A stretch of 64,000 bases of DNA from Paenibacillus xylanilyticus (GTDB taxonomy: Bacteria; Bacillota; Bacilli; Paenibacillales; Paenibacillaceae), in the NCBI RefSeq assembly GCF_009664365.1, contig NZ_CP044310.1, positions 1,499,001 through 1,563,000 on the forward strand, in the 5' to 3' direction. The translations under genes and the position numbers were made by a program. The notes under the pieces are model-generated. The model saw only the letters and a list, made by a program, of their open reading frames with translations, did not search any database and was not told the origin of the DNA. Below are positions 1-6,993 of the stretch, piece by piece. The stretch's first letter is position 1. Each line of letters begins with the position of its first letter.

Positions 1-125
1 CTGTCATTGCAGCTGATCCATGGGGTGAATTTTTCGGTGCAAGCCGGAAATAGGGCGACTCTCGCGCCCGAATCCGTCAGCTAACCTCGTAAGCGTTAAA
101 GGGAGAGGCAACAAGCCGTACGCAT
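1..125 (+). promoter_or_regulatory. c-di-AMP riboswitch (ydaO/yuaA type), 5'-truncated by window edge
   Basis: The segment carries the hallmark conserved core of the ydaO class: AGGGCGACTC near 52, then CCGAATCCGTCAGC and TAACCTCGTAAGCG around 69-96, preceded by GGGGTGAATTT. This class binds cyclic di-AMP and usually switches off potassium-uptake or cell-wall genes by promoting termination. A strong intrinsic terminator follows at 155-196, which fits an OFF switch. The 5' strand of the aptamer's closing stem lies before base 1, so the element is incomplete here. Confidence 0.88.
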
Positions 126-154
126 ATTCATGGCGTTTTTGTCATGGGTTATTC

Positions 155-196
155 AAGAAGCGTTCGGGAGGCCTTGGTCCCCCACGCTTCTTTTTT
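155..196 (+). terminator. Intrinsic terminator, expression platform of the c-di-AMP riboswitch
   Basis: A 9-bp stem, AAGAAGCGT (155-163) with ACGCTTCTT (184-192), plus an inner GGG/CCC pairing, ends in a T-run at 191-196. It lies between the aptamer and the ribosome site of the next gene, so it should be the ligand-controlled terminator. Confidence 0.85.
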
Positions 197-228
197 GTTG
201 TCTTTTCACGCCAAGGGAGGAACGAACG

Positions 229-624
229 ATGGATAATGAGATGATTTTAGTAACAGCACCGAATGAAGCGGGCCGCAAGTTTATCAAGCTGTTGATGTAC
301 AAAAAAATGCCGTTTGCCGTTCTGACCAACAGTGCAGGGGAAGAACGGAAGCTCCGCAGAATCGGAGTGGAGAACGTCATTCGCATGAATACAGCTGAAG
401 CTCAGAAGTGGTTTCTACCGCAGTCGAGCGTAGGCAACGTTTTTATTTTCGAGAACAGTTTGAACCTGACCTGCCGCTACCTGCAGATCTGCCGTTCCTG
501 GACCTCCAAATCACTATGTGTGATCACGGAACAGAGTCACCCCAAAGGCATTTACCGCGGGATGGGAGCTGACCGTATTGTGTATTCTCTTAATGGAGAA
601 GTTGGCTTCTTGCTTAATGGTTAA
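229..624 (+). CDS. Small Rossmann-like (degenerate TrkA-N-like) protein under c-di-AMP riboswitch
   Basis: A 131-residue protein starting at ATG 229 behind GGGAGG (215-220); an upstream ATG at 130 lies inside the riboswitch leader and was not used. It begins with a beta strand and loop (MILVTAPNEAGRKF) like an NAD-binding Rossmann fold, but the glycine motif is degenerate. It ends GMGADRIVYSLNG, like the last strand of TrkA-N/KtrA regulators. There is no RCK_C domain and no membrane segment. Being behind a c-di-AMP riboswitch suggests a role in potassium or osmotic homeostasis; that is inference. The exact function is unknown. Confidence 0.7.
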   Translation: MDNEMILVTAPNEAGRKFIKLLMYKKMPFAVLTNSAGEERKLRRIGVENVIRMNTAEAQKWFLPQSSVGNVFIFENSLNLTCRYLQICRSWTSKSLCVITEQSHPKGIYRGMGADRIVYSLNGEVGFLLNG

Positions 625-639
625 TGTGATAGCTGCCGA

Positions 640-668
640 TTGATCCGGTGTAAGGTGCCTGTTATAAT
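640..668 (+). promoter_or_regulatory. Candidate sigma-A promoter upstream of HAD hydrolase
   Basis: TTGATC (640-645), a 17-nt spacer and TATAAT (663-668). Transcription from here would cross the hairpin at 695-730 before reaching the HAD gene at 795, so either the leader is attenuated or the promoter match is fortuitous. Confidence 0.45.
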
Positions 669-694
669 TGAACTTGTGGAAAAACGGAATTCTG

Positions 695-730
695 AGGAGA
701 CTCATGCTTGATGGTGGGTCTTCTTTTTTA
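695..730 (+). terminator. Intrinsic terminator
   Basis: AGGAGACTCA (695-704) pairs with TGGGTCTTCT (715-724), two of the pairs being G-U, and runs into TTCTTTTTTA. It most simply ends the transcript of the gene at 229-624. Confidence 0.6.
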
Positions 731-794
731 TTTGAGCATTAATGTACATTGCTGATGTAGAGATTGCGTTCATGGCTAACAAGGAGGAATAGGC

Positions 795-1478
795 GTGCCG
801 GATGTACGGGGGTTAAAATGGTTGTTCTTTGATGTAGGAGATACGCTGGTGGACGAATGGGAGCCGGTAGATGATATTATAGGGCAGTTTGTAAAAGAAG
901 CCTGCTTGCTTGGTTATCCGGTGAAAATAGAGGAAGTGCGAGAGATATTTGCCTCCTGTTACCGAAATTATGAGCAGTGGCCCATGAGGGTAGCCATTCG
1001 AACGCTGATCAGCGATGAACGTCATAGGGAGAAGATCCAGGAGAAGTTGAAGTTCCGGAAGGAACTGGAGAAGCCCTTCGCTTCTGCTGACGCGGTGTTG
1101 AAGGAATTGTCACACCATTATCGAATTGGCATTATTGCCAATCAGAGTCCAGGGACAGCTGAGCGCCTGGAGAGCTACGGTCTGCGGAAGTACGTGGATG
1201 TACTGGCATGTTCGGCAGAAGAAGGTGTATCGAAGCCGGATCCGGAACTCTATGCTGTGGCTTTGAAGCAGGCGGGATGTGAACCCGAGGAAGCAGTCAT
1301 GATTGGGGATCGGATTGATAACGATATCATTCCTGCCAAGAAGCTGGGGATGCGAACGATTCGGATTTTGCAGGGCTATGGACGATTTCAGCCTGAGCTG
1401 GAGGGCCAAGAGCGTGCAGACTGGACCATCGAAGCGTTGGAACAGCTTATTCCACTGCTTGTGCCTTCTGAGGGTTAG
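795..1478 (+). CDS. HAD-superfamily hydrolase
   Basis: A 227-residue protein starting at GTG 795 with AAGGAGGAA at 781-789. HAD motif I is FFDVGDTLVDE near residue 12, with the nucleophile and acid/base aspartates in D-x-G-D-T form. Motif II lies around GIIANQ (about 112), the motif III lysine in SKPDPELY (about 140), and motif IV in GDRIDNDI (about 170). These are the features of a phosphatase or phosphonatase-like HAD with an alpha-helical cap. The substrate cannot be told from sequence. It is monocistronic and ends at a bidirectional terminator shared with mntH. Confidence 0.85.
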   Translation: MPDVRGLKWLFFDVGDTLVDEWEPVDDIIGQFVKEACLLGYPVKIEEVREIFASCYRNYEQWPMRVAIRTLISDERHREKIQEKLKFRKELEKPFASADAVLKELSHHYRIGIIANQSPGTAERLESYGLRKYVDVLACSAEEGVSKPDPELYAVALKQAGCEPEEAVMIGDRIDNDIIPAKKLGMRTIRILQGYGRFQPELEGQERADWTIEALEQLIPLLVPSEG

Positions 1479-1546
1479 TGGATAAAATTAAAAAAAGATG
1501 ACTTTCGTGTCATTAAATAAAGGACAAGGCAAGTGTACGGCAAAGC

Positions 1547-1598
1547 TAAAAGGCTGATCCCTTCAAGTATATTCTTGAGGAGGGATCAGCCTTTTTTT
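1547..1598. terminator. Bidirectional intrinsic terminator between HAD gene and mntH
   Basis: AAAGGCTGATCCC (around 1548-1561) pairs with GGGATCAGCCTTT (1582-1594), with A and T tracts on the two sides. It can therefore stop both converging transcripts. Confidence 0.85.
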
Positions 1599-1642
1599 AT
1601 AAATCTATAGTAAGAGGGAGACGGTTTTAGCGCATATATAGA

Positions 1643-2995
1643 TTAAAACAGCATGATGGTTTGGATAATCAGATAAACGTTCAGAACCACAATTACGGCA
1701 GCGATGATCCAAGAGACGACTTTGAGCCACAGTTTGTTGGCGAATGCGCCCATGCTTTTTTTGTCACTCGTAAACATCACAAGTGGAATAACGGCAAAAG
1801 GCAGCTGCAAGGATAGAATCACTTGGCTCAAAATCAGCAGCTCTTCCGTACCATGTTCGCCGGCGATAGCCGTCACAATAACGGCAGGGATGATCGCAAT
1901 TAATCGGGTCACGAGCCGGCGGAGCCAAGCCGGAATCCGAATGTTCAGGAAACCTTCCATAACAATCTGTCCGGACAGTGTACCTGTAAGCGTAGAGTTC
2001 TGACCTGAGGCCAGCAGAGCGACACCAAACAGGATACTTGCAATGGTTGTGCCCAGCAGAGGTGTGAGCAAGTGATAAGCATCTGCAATCTCAGCAACCT
2101 GTGTCATGCCTGCGCTGTGAAATACAGCGGCTGACACAATGAGTATGGCAGCGTTGATAAACAGGGCCAGGGTCAAAGCGATCGTTGAATCCATAGTGGA
2201 GTAACGAATGGCTTCTCTTTTCCCTTGAGTTGTCTGTTCGATCTGCCGGGTCTGCACGATGGACGAATGCAAGTACAGATTGTGCGGCATAACCGTTGCT
2301 CCAATGATTCCGATGGCGATATACAGCATCGCTGGATTCGTTAGTATCTCGGCACTTGGAACAAAGCCGGTGAGCACTCCGCCCATATCCGGTTTGGCAA
2401 GAAACAGATCAATCCCGAAGCAGAGGGCGATGGTTGCCATCAGTACAATGACCAGTGTTTCCAGCGCGCGGAAGCCTTTATTTTGCAGCAAAAGGATAAT
2501 CAGAACATCCACAGCCGTAATAATGACGCCGTATAACATCGGAATGTTGAATAGAAGCTTCAGTGCGATTGCTGAACCGATGACCTCAGCCAAATCTGTA
2601 GCAGCAATGGCCAATTCACACAAGACCCAGAGCATAATGACAACCGGCATACTGAACCGTTCGCGGCAGGCTTGAGCCAGATCCCGTCCAGTTACAATAC
2701 CAAGCTTGCCTGCAAGTGACTGCAGTACGACGGCCATAAGGTTAGAGATTAAAATAACGGATAATAGCGTATAACCGAACTGGGAACCCCCGGCAATATC
2801 TGTTGCCCAGTTACCCGGGTCCATATAGCCGACAGCGACCAGATAACCTGGGCCGACAAAGGCGAGGAATTTTTTCCACCAGGCAGCGTTTTTCGGAACC
2901 TTCATAGAGCTGTGTGCTTCTCCGAGGGAGGGAGCCATGCCTGCTGCGGCCAATTGTTCAGCCGAAGGAGAGCTGAATGGATTTTTTTTACTCAT
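1643..2995 (-). CDS. mntH: Nramp-family Mn2+/H+ symporter
   Basis: A 450-residue polytopic membrane protein (about 11 helices) that imports manganese, and to some extent iron, with protons. The Nramp metal-binding signature [12 protein letters not shown] lies in TM1 (about residues 60-71) and [10 protein letters not shown] in TM6 (about 236-245). Length and motifs match bacterial MntH. The ATG at 2995 is preceded by an AGGTGAAC-type ribosome site. It is transcribed alone, and its promoter overlaps a small palindrome (3120-3132) that may be an MntR-like operator. Confidence 0.95.
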   Translation of the reverse strand: MSKKNPFSSPSAEQLAAAGMAPSLGEAHSSMKVPKNAAWWKKFLAFVGPGYLVAVGYMDPGNWATDIAGGSQFGYTLLSVILISNLMAVVLQSLAGKLGIVTGRDLAQACRERFSMPVVIMLWVLCELAIAATDLAEVIGSAIALKLLFNIPMLYGVIITAVDVLIILLLQNKGFRALETLVIVLMATIALCFGIDLFLAKPDMGGVLTGFVPSAEILTNPAMLYIAIGIIGATVMPHNLYLHSSIVQTRQIEQTTQGKREAIRYSTMDSTIALTLALFINAAILIVSAAVFHSAGMTQVAEIADAYHLLTPLLGTTIASILFGVALLASGQNSTLTGTLSGQIVMEGFLNIRIPAWLRRLVTRLIAIIPAVIVTAIAGEHGTEELLILSQVILSLQLPFAVIPLVMFTSDKKSMGAFANKLWLKVVSWIIAAVIVVLNVYLIIQTIMLF

Positions 2996-3098
2996 AAATG
3001 TTCACCTGACTTCTTAATAATAATCGTATTGATGCTCCGTATGATGAAGACCTGGGTCATTCACTTTTATATGTCTAAAAATATATGTTGTTACTTAC

Positions 3099-3132
3099 AT
3101 TGTACTCATTCAATAATTTTTGTCTAGTGCAA
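3099..3132 (-). promoter_or_regulatory. mntH promoter with overlapping palindrome
   Basis: On the minus strand, TAGACA (3121-3126) and TACAAT (3099-3104) are 16 nt apart. An imperfect palindrome, TTGCACTAGACAA (3120-3132, minus strand), covers the -35 box, where a metal-responsive repressor of the MntR/DtxR type could act. Assignment to MntR is inference. Confidence 0.45.
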
Positions 3133-3316
3133 CTTTTATGTAGATGGACAAAATGAGAAGCGGGTGGAGTCAGGCTCTTAGTATATTACCCAACTTCAAA
3201 AAAATTACCTGTATATCATAGGTGGCGTTATGCTGATGAAAGCCAGATGCATGAAAAAGACAAAGATGCAGAAGCTGATGAAGTAACCCAAATCCGTTTC
3301 AAATTGAGCCAGAAGT

Positions 3317-3331
3317 TTAAATTGAATTGTA
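3317..3331 (+). promoter_or_regulatory. OhrR-box-like operator upstream of ohr
   Basis: TTAAATTGAATTGTA matches 12 of 14 defined positions of the Bacillus OhrR operator TACAATTnAATTGTA. A related AAATTGA half-site lies at 3301-3307. It sits 36 bp before the ohr start, where a peroxide-sensing MarR-family OhrR could repress. No ohrR gene is in the window. Confidence 0.45.
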
Positions 3332-3367
3332 GGCAGCAAAAATATTGGTGTAAAAGGAGAGATTCTA

Positions 3368-3787
3368 ATGGAAGCTTTATATACAGCAACTGCGACAGTC
3401 AAAGGTGGACGTACAGGTTCGGTAACTTCATCGGATGGAGTCCTTAAACATGATCTGAAAATGCCAAAAGAGCTGGGTGGATCCGGCGGTGAAGGTACGA
3501 ACCCTGAGCAGCTCTTTGCCGCAGGATATGGTGCATGTTACGAAAGTGCTCTTGCCAACGTGGCACGTAAAGCTGGCGTTAAACTGGAAGATGTGACTGT
3601 AACAAGTAATGTATCCATTGGAAAAGACCCTGCGGATGACGGATTCCAGTTGTCGGTGCGGCTGGATGTAAGCATGCCGGGTGTGGATCATAGTCAGGCA
3701 GAGGATCTGGCTCGCAAAGCTCATGATTTTTGCCCTTATTCCAAAGCGACTCGCGGGAATATTGATGTCGTATTGAACGTGGTGTAA
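3368..3787 (+). CDS. ohr: Organic hydroperoxide resistance protein (Ohr, OsmC superfamily)
   Basis: A 139-residue cytoplasmic thiol peroxidase that reduces organic and fatty-acid hydroperoxides. The two catalytic cysteines are in GYGACYESAL (about residue 58) and HDFCPYSKATRGN (about 122), the Ohr arrangement. Length fits the family. ATG 3368 has AAAGGAGAG at 3353-3361. An OhrR-like operator lies just upstream and a terminator follows at 3862. OhrA and OhrB subtypes cannot be separated from sequence alone. Confidence 0.93.
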   Translation: MEALYTATATVKGGRTGSVTSSDGVLKHDLKMPKELGGSGGEGTNPEQLFAAGYGACYESALANVARKAGVKLEDVTVTSNVSIGKDPADDGFQLSVRLDVSMPGVDHSQAEDLARKAHDFCPYSKATRGNIDVVLNVV

Positions 3788-3861
3788 ACCGAAAAAACCC
3801 GCTGAAGTAACGGGAGAGGTAAATGAAGCAGGCTATCATGGATACCTGTTGTTTGGTACAA

Positions 3862-3888
3862 GCCCTGCTGGCTAACGGCAGGGTTTTG
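3862..3888 (+). terminator. Intrinsic terminator after ohr
   Basis: CCCTGC (3863-3868) pairs with GCAGGG (3878-3883) and is followed by TTTTGTATTT. Confidence 0.65.
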
Positions 3889-3994
3889 TATTTAAAATCA
3901 GAAGACATGCAGGAGATTGCAGGTTTAATCGCGTACTCTTTTACATAATTATACTCTTGCTTCATGCCAGGCATCTGAAAAAGGGGGAATGCAA

Positions 3995-4240
3995 ATGAGT
4001 ATTGAAGAGATGATTGAGCGAAGGTTTGTATGTACGAAATGTCGGGGAACGGATTGCAACATCAAGGAAGTATCCATGTCCGGGGCTGGTCTTAGCAAAA
4101 TGTTCGATATTCAGCATAACCATTATTTGTTCGTAGCCTGTTCCTCCTGTGGTTATGTGGAAGTATTCGACCCCGATGTACTGAAAGGCAAAAAGCAGGG
4201 GCAGGTAGGCACGATATTGGATATTTTGTTCGGCGGATAG
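3995..4240 (+). CDS. Small zinc-ribbon protein (DUF2082-like)
   Basis: An 81-residue protein with two CxxC knuckles, FVCTKCRG (about residue 10) and VACSSCGYVEVF (about 46), forming a zinc ribbon, and a C-terminal GTILDILFGG tail. This matches the small DUF2082 zinc-ribbon family annotated as possibly nucleic-acid binding. The start at 3995 is chosen because GGGGG at 3983-3987 is properly spaced from it; an ATG at 3989 is too close. Role unknown. Confidence 0.7.
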   Translation: MSIEEMIERRFVCTKCRGTDCNIKEVSMSGAGLSKMFDIQHNHYLFVACSSCGYVEVFDPDVLKGKKQGQVGTILDILFGG

Positions 4241-4390
4241 TGTGGCATAACTTGGTGGGTATGGAATCAATTCAAAATAACCTGGGAGGTTCGTGCTCCC
4301 TGAGTTGACATCGAACTAAAATTTCTTTAATATGACTTAGTACTGAGAAAAGTCATGCAGGAAACAAATTTGAATTGACAGGTGATATCC

Positions 4391-4669
4391 ATGTCTTATA
4401 GACCACGTATTGCAAAATTGCAAGTAGCCAGCAAAAACGAAAATGACGGATTGTATGAATTTACGATGAAGCTGGTAGATGGCACACAGTGCCGCGTATT
4501 CTACTCCAAATCTCCGGAATGGAAGATGACAGCGATCAGCCGTCTGCAGAAAACGCCTTGTCCCGTATGCCGCAAAGATTTCATTTGCAAATGCATGGAC
4601 CAATGGGCAGGAGACCTGCACCAACAAATGATTGAAGATGAGTGGATGGAAAAGGCAATTGCTGAGTAA
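4391..4669 (+). CDS. Small conserved hypothetical protein with CPVC/CKC cysteines
   Basis: A 92-residue protein starting at ATG 4391 with CAGGTGAT upstream. The N-terminal half looks beta-rich (FTMKLVDGTQCRVFYSK). A cluster CPVCRKDFICKC around residues 57-68 could bind a metal, followed by an acidic helix with WAGDLHQQM. No family is recognised. It is flanked by its own terminator at 4686 and appears monocistronic. Confidence 0.6.
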   Translation: MSYRPRIAKLQVASKNENDGLYEFTMKLVDGTQCRVFYSKSPEWKMTAISRLQKTPCPVCRKDFICKCMDQWAGDLHQQMIEDEWMEKAIAE

Positions 4670-4685
4670 TTGCCCAAACAGATAC

Positions 4686-4717
4686 GAGCGTAGGCTTTAG
4701 AGCCTGCGCTCTTTTTC
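4686..4717 (+). terminator. Intrinsic terminator
   Basis: GAGCGTAGGCT pairs with AGCCTGCGCTC around a TTAG loop and is followed by TTTTTC. Confidence 0.8.
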
Positions 4718-4818
4718 TATTCAATTCCTATTGAGTCGTATAAATTTGGAGGATAGCCGAACGTGAAGGTGAAAAGTGGGTAAGTTAATCTAACAGCATA
4801 AATGAGGAGGCTTCAATT

Positions 4819-5241
4819 ATGACATCAATTCGAGCGGATGAGCATGAGGGACACCCGATTGTACTCGTGGACGGGGTTTGTCACTTTTGCCAAGGATTAA
4901 CCAAATGGATTATCAAACGTGATCCGGAAGGGAAATATCATTTTGCATCGCTCCAATCCGATGTAGCCAAGGACTTGCTGAAGAAAGGAAATCTGTCTAC
5001 AGACAGCATGGATACGTTTGTACTTATCGAAAATGGCCGTTACTATACACGTTCGACAGCTGCACTGCGGCTGGCCAAAGGTCTGAAATTTCCGTATCCA
5101 TTATTATATGTCTTTATTATTGTGCCCAAATTCATTCGTAATGCCGTATATAACTGGGTGGCTCGTAATCGTTACCGGTGGTTTGGCAAGGACGAAGCGT
5201 GTATGCTGCCGACACCCGAGATCAAGAATCGGTTTTTGTAA
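4819..5241 (+). CDS. DCC-family thiol-disulfide oxidoreductase-like protein (DUF393, YuxK-like)
   Basis: A 140-residue protein with the family-defining motif DGVCHFCQG near residue 18, a D-x-x-C-x-x-C redox motif on a thioredoxin-like fold. A second conserved stretch reads YYTRSTAALRLAKGL (about 74-88), and the C-terminus carries RNRYRWFGKDEAC. The members' physiological substrates are unknown. GAGGAGGC lies 9 nt before the ATG. No partner gene is adjacent. Confidence 0.85.
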   Translation: MTSIRADEHEGHPIVLVDGVCHFCQGLTKWIIKRDPEGKYHFASLQSDVAKDLLKKGNLSTDSMDTFVLIENGRYYTRSTAALRLAKGLKFPYPLLYVFIIVPKFIRNAVYNWVARNRYRWFGKDEACMLPTPEIKNRFL

Positions 5242-5336
5242 ATCGTACTTGAGAACGCATGTACCACAAACATGATTAATAAAGGAAACATTTGGGTAAT
5301 GAATACGGATCACATCTATTTTGGGAGGACAAACAG

Positions 5337-6200
5337 TTGAAGAAGTGGATGACATTCATTATCGGGGCATTATTGGCAGTAAGCCTGACAGCATGCGGTG
5401 ACGATGCGGATAACACTACTGTAACGCCGCCGGCTGGCAACGAAGCAACAAACGAGGGCAATACACCTGCAGAGCAGGGAACACAGATCCCTACACTGGA
5501 AGAATTGATTACCAAAACGAATGAAGCAGCCAAGGAATTGAAAAGCTTCTCGAGCGATGCAACCATTGATCAGAATTTGAAGCTGGAGGCTGGCGAACAG
5601 TCACAGGATCAGCAGGTAAAAACAATAATGAAGATGGACATCATCAAGGATCCGATGATGATCTATCAAGAGATGAACATGGAAATGTCGGGGCAGGAAG
5701 CACAAAATGTGAAGCAGTACATTACTTCCGATGCCATCTATTCGCAGGTAGGAGAACAATGGGTTAAAATCCCTGATGATCAAACGAAGCAGCTGATTGA
5801 GCAAATGCAATCAAGCCTGAACCCTGAAGAAGAATTGGACCAATTCAATAAAATTGCGGAAGATACCAAGATCACCGAAGAGGGCGACAATTATGTCATT
5901 ACCGCGGACGTATCTGGTGATAACGTGAAGGAACTGGCTCAATCCGTCATGGAGCAGAATGGAACGGACGCCCAGACACAAGCGATGCTTGAGCAGATGA
6001 ATATTACAAGCATGCAAATGAAATATATGGTGAACAAGGAGACGTATCTTCCGGTTGGTACCGACGTGAATATGGTGATGGAGATGGAGCAGGAAGGCCA
6101 GAAAATGACCATGGACATGAAGATGACCAGCACCTTCTCCAACCATAACCAGGTAGAAGAGATTGAGATTCCACAGGAAGCATTGGACAGCGCGAAATAG
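5337..6200 (+). CDS. Secreted lipoprotein, LolA/LppX-like fold (DUF6612-like)
   Basis: A 287-residue lipoprotein. TTG 5337 is taken as start because GGGAGG at 5322-5327 is well placed and it yields a clean signal, MKKWMTFIIGALLAVSLTAC, with Cys20 as lipidation site. A spacer rich in T, N and E follows (about 21-60), then a domain with repeated beta-strand phrases such as MIYQEMNMEMSGQ, ITADVSGDN and MDMKMTSTFS, typical of DUF6612/LppX-like one-sided beta barrels. It probably binds a lipid or hydrophobic ligand at the cell surface; that is inference. Confidence 0.75.
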   Translation: MKKWMTFIIGALLAVSLTACGDDADNTTVTPPAGNEATNEGNTPAEQGTQIPTLEELITKTNEAAKELKSFSSDATIDQNLKLEAGEQSQDQQVKTIMKMDIIKDPMMIYQEMNMEMSGQEAQNVKQYITSDAIYSQVGEQWVKIPDDQTKQLIEQMQSSLNPEEELDQFNKIAEDTKITEEGDNYVITADVSGDNVKELAQSVMEQNGTDAQTQAMLEQMNITSMQMKYMVNKETYLPVGTDVNMVMEMEQEGQKMTMDMKMTSTFSNHNQVEEIEIPQEALDSAK

Positions 6201-6434
6201 GAAAAGTTCAAACTTGCTGCAAGCAAAAAACGTCCTTTTTTGAATCCATGCAACGTGGTTCTATTTGAAAACATCTTTGATTCAAGTTTGTGTGACCCCA
6301 GAGAGGTTACCCGCTTGGATCGAAGGTGTTTTTCTGTTTGCCACAACTGGTCAGGAAGCACAAAGGTATAGTATAGTCGTGTAAGCGGTTGACGTTTCTT
6401 ATCAATATCATATGATTGGAAGGAGAATTACGCG

Positions 6435-6818
6435 ATGATTGAATATGCTCATATACATCATGTTAGCCTGGCTGTGCGTGATCTGGATGTTGCCAAACAA
6501 TTTTATACCGGACTGCTAGGTATGCAGGAAATTGAACGTCCGCCTTTCCGCTCTACTGGCACATGGTACGCGATTGGCAGTCAGCAGCTGCATCTGCTCC
6601 AGCACCCGCAAGGACATACACTGCGTGAGGCGGGAATTGATACGACGGATGGTCACTTTGCCATCTGGGTGAAAAGTCACAACGAAACGATAGCCTGGCT
6701 GGAACAGCAGGGAATTGAGTATGAAGCGAGACCGGATAGTGTTGCAGGGTTCGCACAGATTTTCGTTCTTGATCCGGATCGTAACATTATTGAATTTGAT
6801 GCACCTTATCATTCATAA
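6435..6818 (+). CDS. VOC (glyoxalase/dioxygenase) superfamily protein
   Basis: A 127-residue single-domain protein with paired beta-alpha-beta-beta-beta modules. Potential metal ligands are His in HIHHVSLAV (residues 7-9), His in GHFAIWV (about 75) and Glu in IIEFDAP (about 120). Members are lyases, fosfomycin-resistance enzymes or dioxygenases; the substrate is not evident. ATG 6435 has GGAAGGAG at 6418-6425. TTGACG/TATGAT at 6389-6416 resembles a promoter but would start RNA inside the ribosome site. Confidence 0.8.
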   Translation: MIEYAHIHHVSLAVRDLDVAKQFYTGLLGMQEIERPPFRSTGTWYAIGSQQLHLLQHPQGHTLREAGIDTTDGHFAIWVKSHNETIAWLEQQGIEYEARPDSVAGFAQIFVLDPDRNIIEFDAPYHS

Positions 6819-6855
6819 AGGATGGAAGCATCCGAATGTTAATTGTATAAATCTC

Positions 6856-6884
6856 TTGCTCGTCCAGAAATTGTATGCTATATT
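6856..6884 (+). promoter_or_regulatory. Probable promoter of the Tad pilus operon
   Basis: TTGCTC (6856-6861), a 17-nt spacer and TATATT (6879-6884), about 110 bp before the cpaE start. It is the only convincing promoter found before the ten-gene run. Confidence 0.5.
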
Positions 6885-6913
6885 ATCCATACATTCATAG
6901 CACGTGACGGAAG

Positions 6914-6964
6914 CACCGTCCATAATCTTGCATAATACATGCGGATCATGGTCGGTGTTTTTTT
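6914..6964 (+). terminator. Attenuator-like hairpin in the Tad operon leader
   Basis: CACCGTCC (6914-6921) pairs with GGTCGGTG (6950-6957) with one mismatch and is followed by seven T. It lies between the promoter candidate and cpaE. It could end the VOC transcript or act as a conditional terminator of the Tad operon. Confidence 0.5.
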
Positions 6965-6993
6965 GTGCTTTTCTACAGGGAGGGGAGGAGAAA

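Noticed and set aside
3247..3447. Short open frame upstream of and overlapping ohr
   Set aside because: It has no ribosome site, covers the OhrR-like operator and overlaps the ohr start out of frame.
4280..4303. GGGAG/CTCCC hairpin before the 92-residue protein gene
   Set aside because: Only five base pairs and no T-run, so not supported as a terminator.
6389..6416. TTGACG-16-TATGAT promoter before the VOC gene
   Set aside because: A good consensus match, but RNA would begin inside the ribosome site 12 nt before the start codon, so it was not listed as a promoter.
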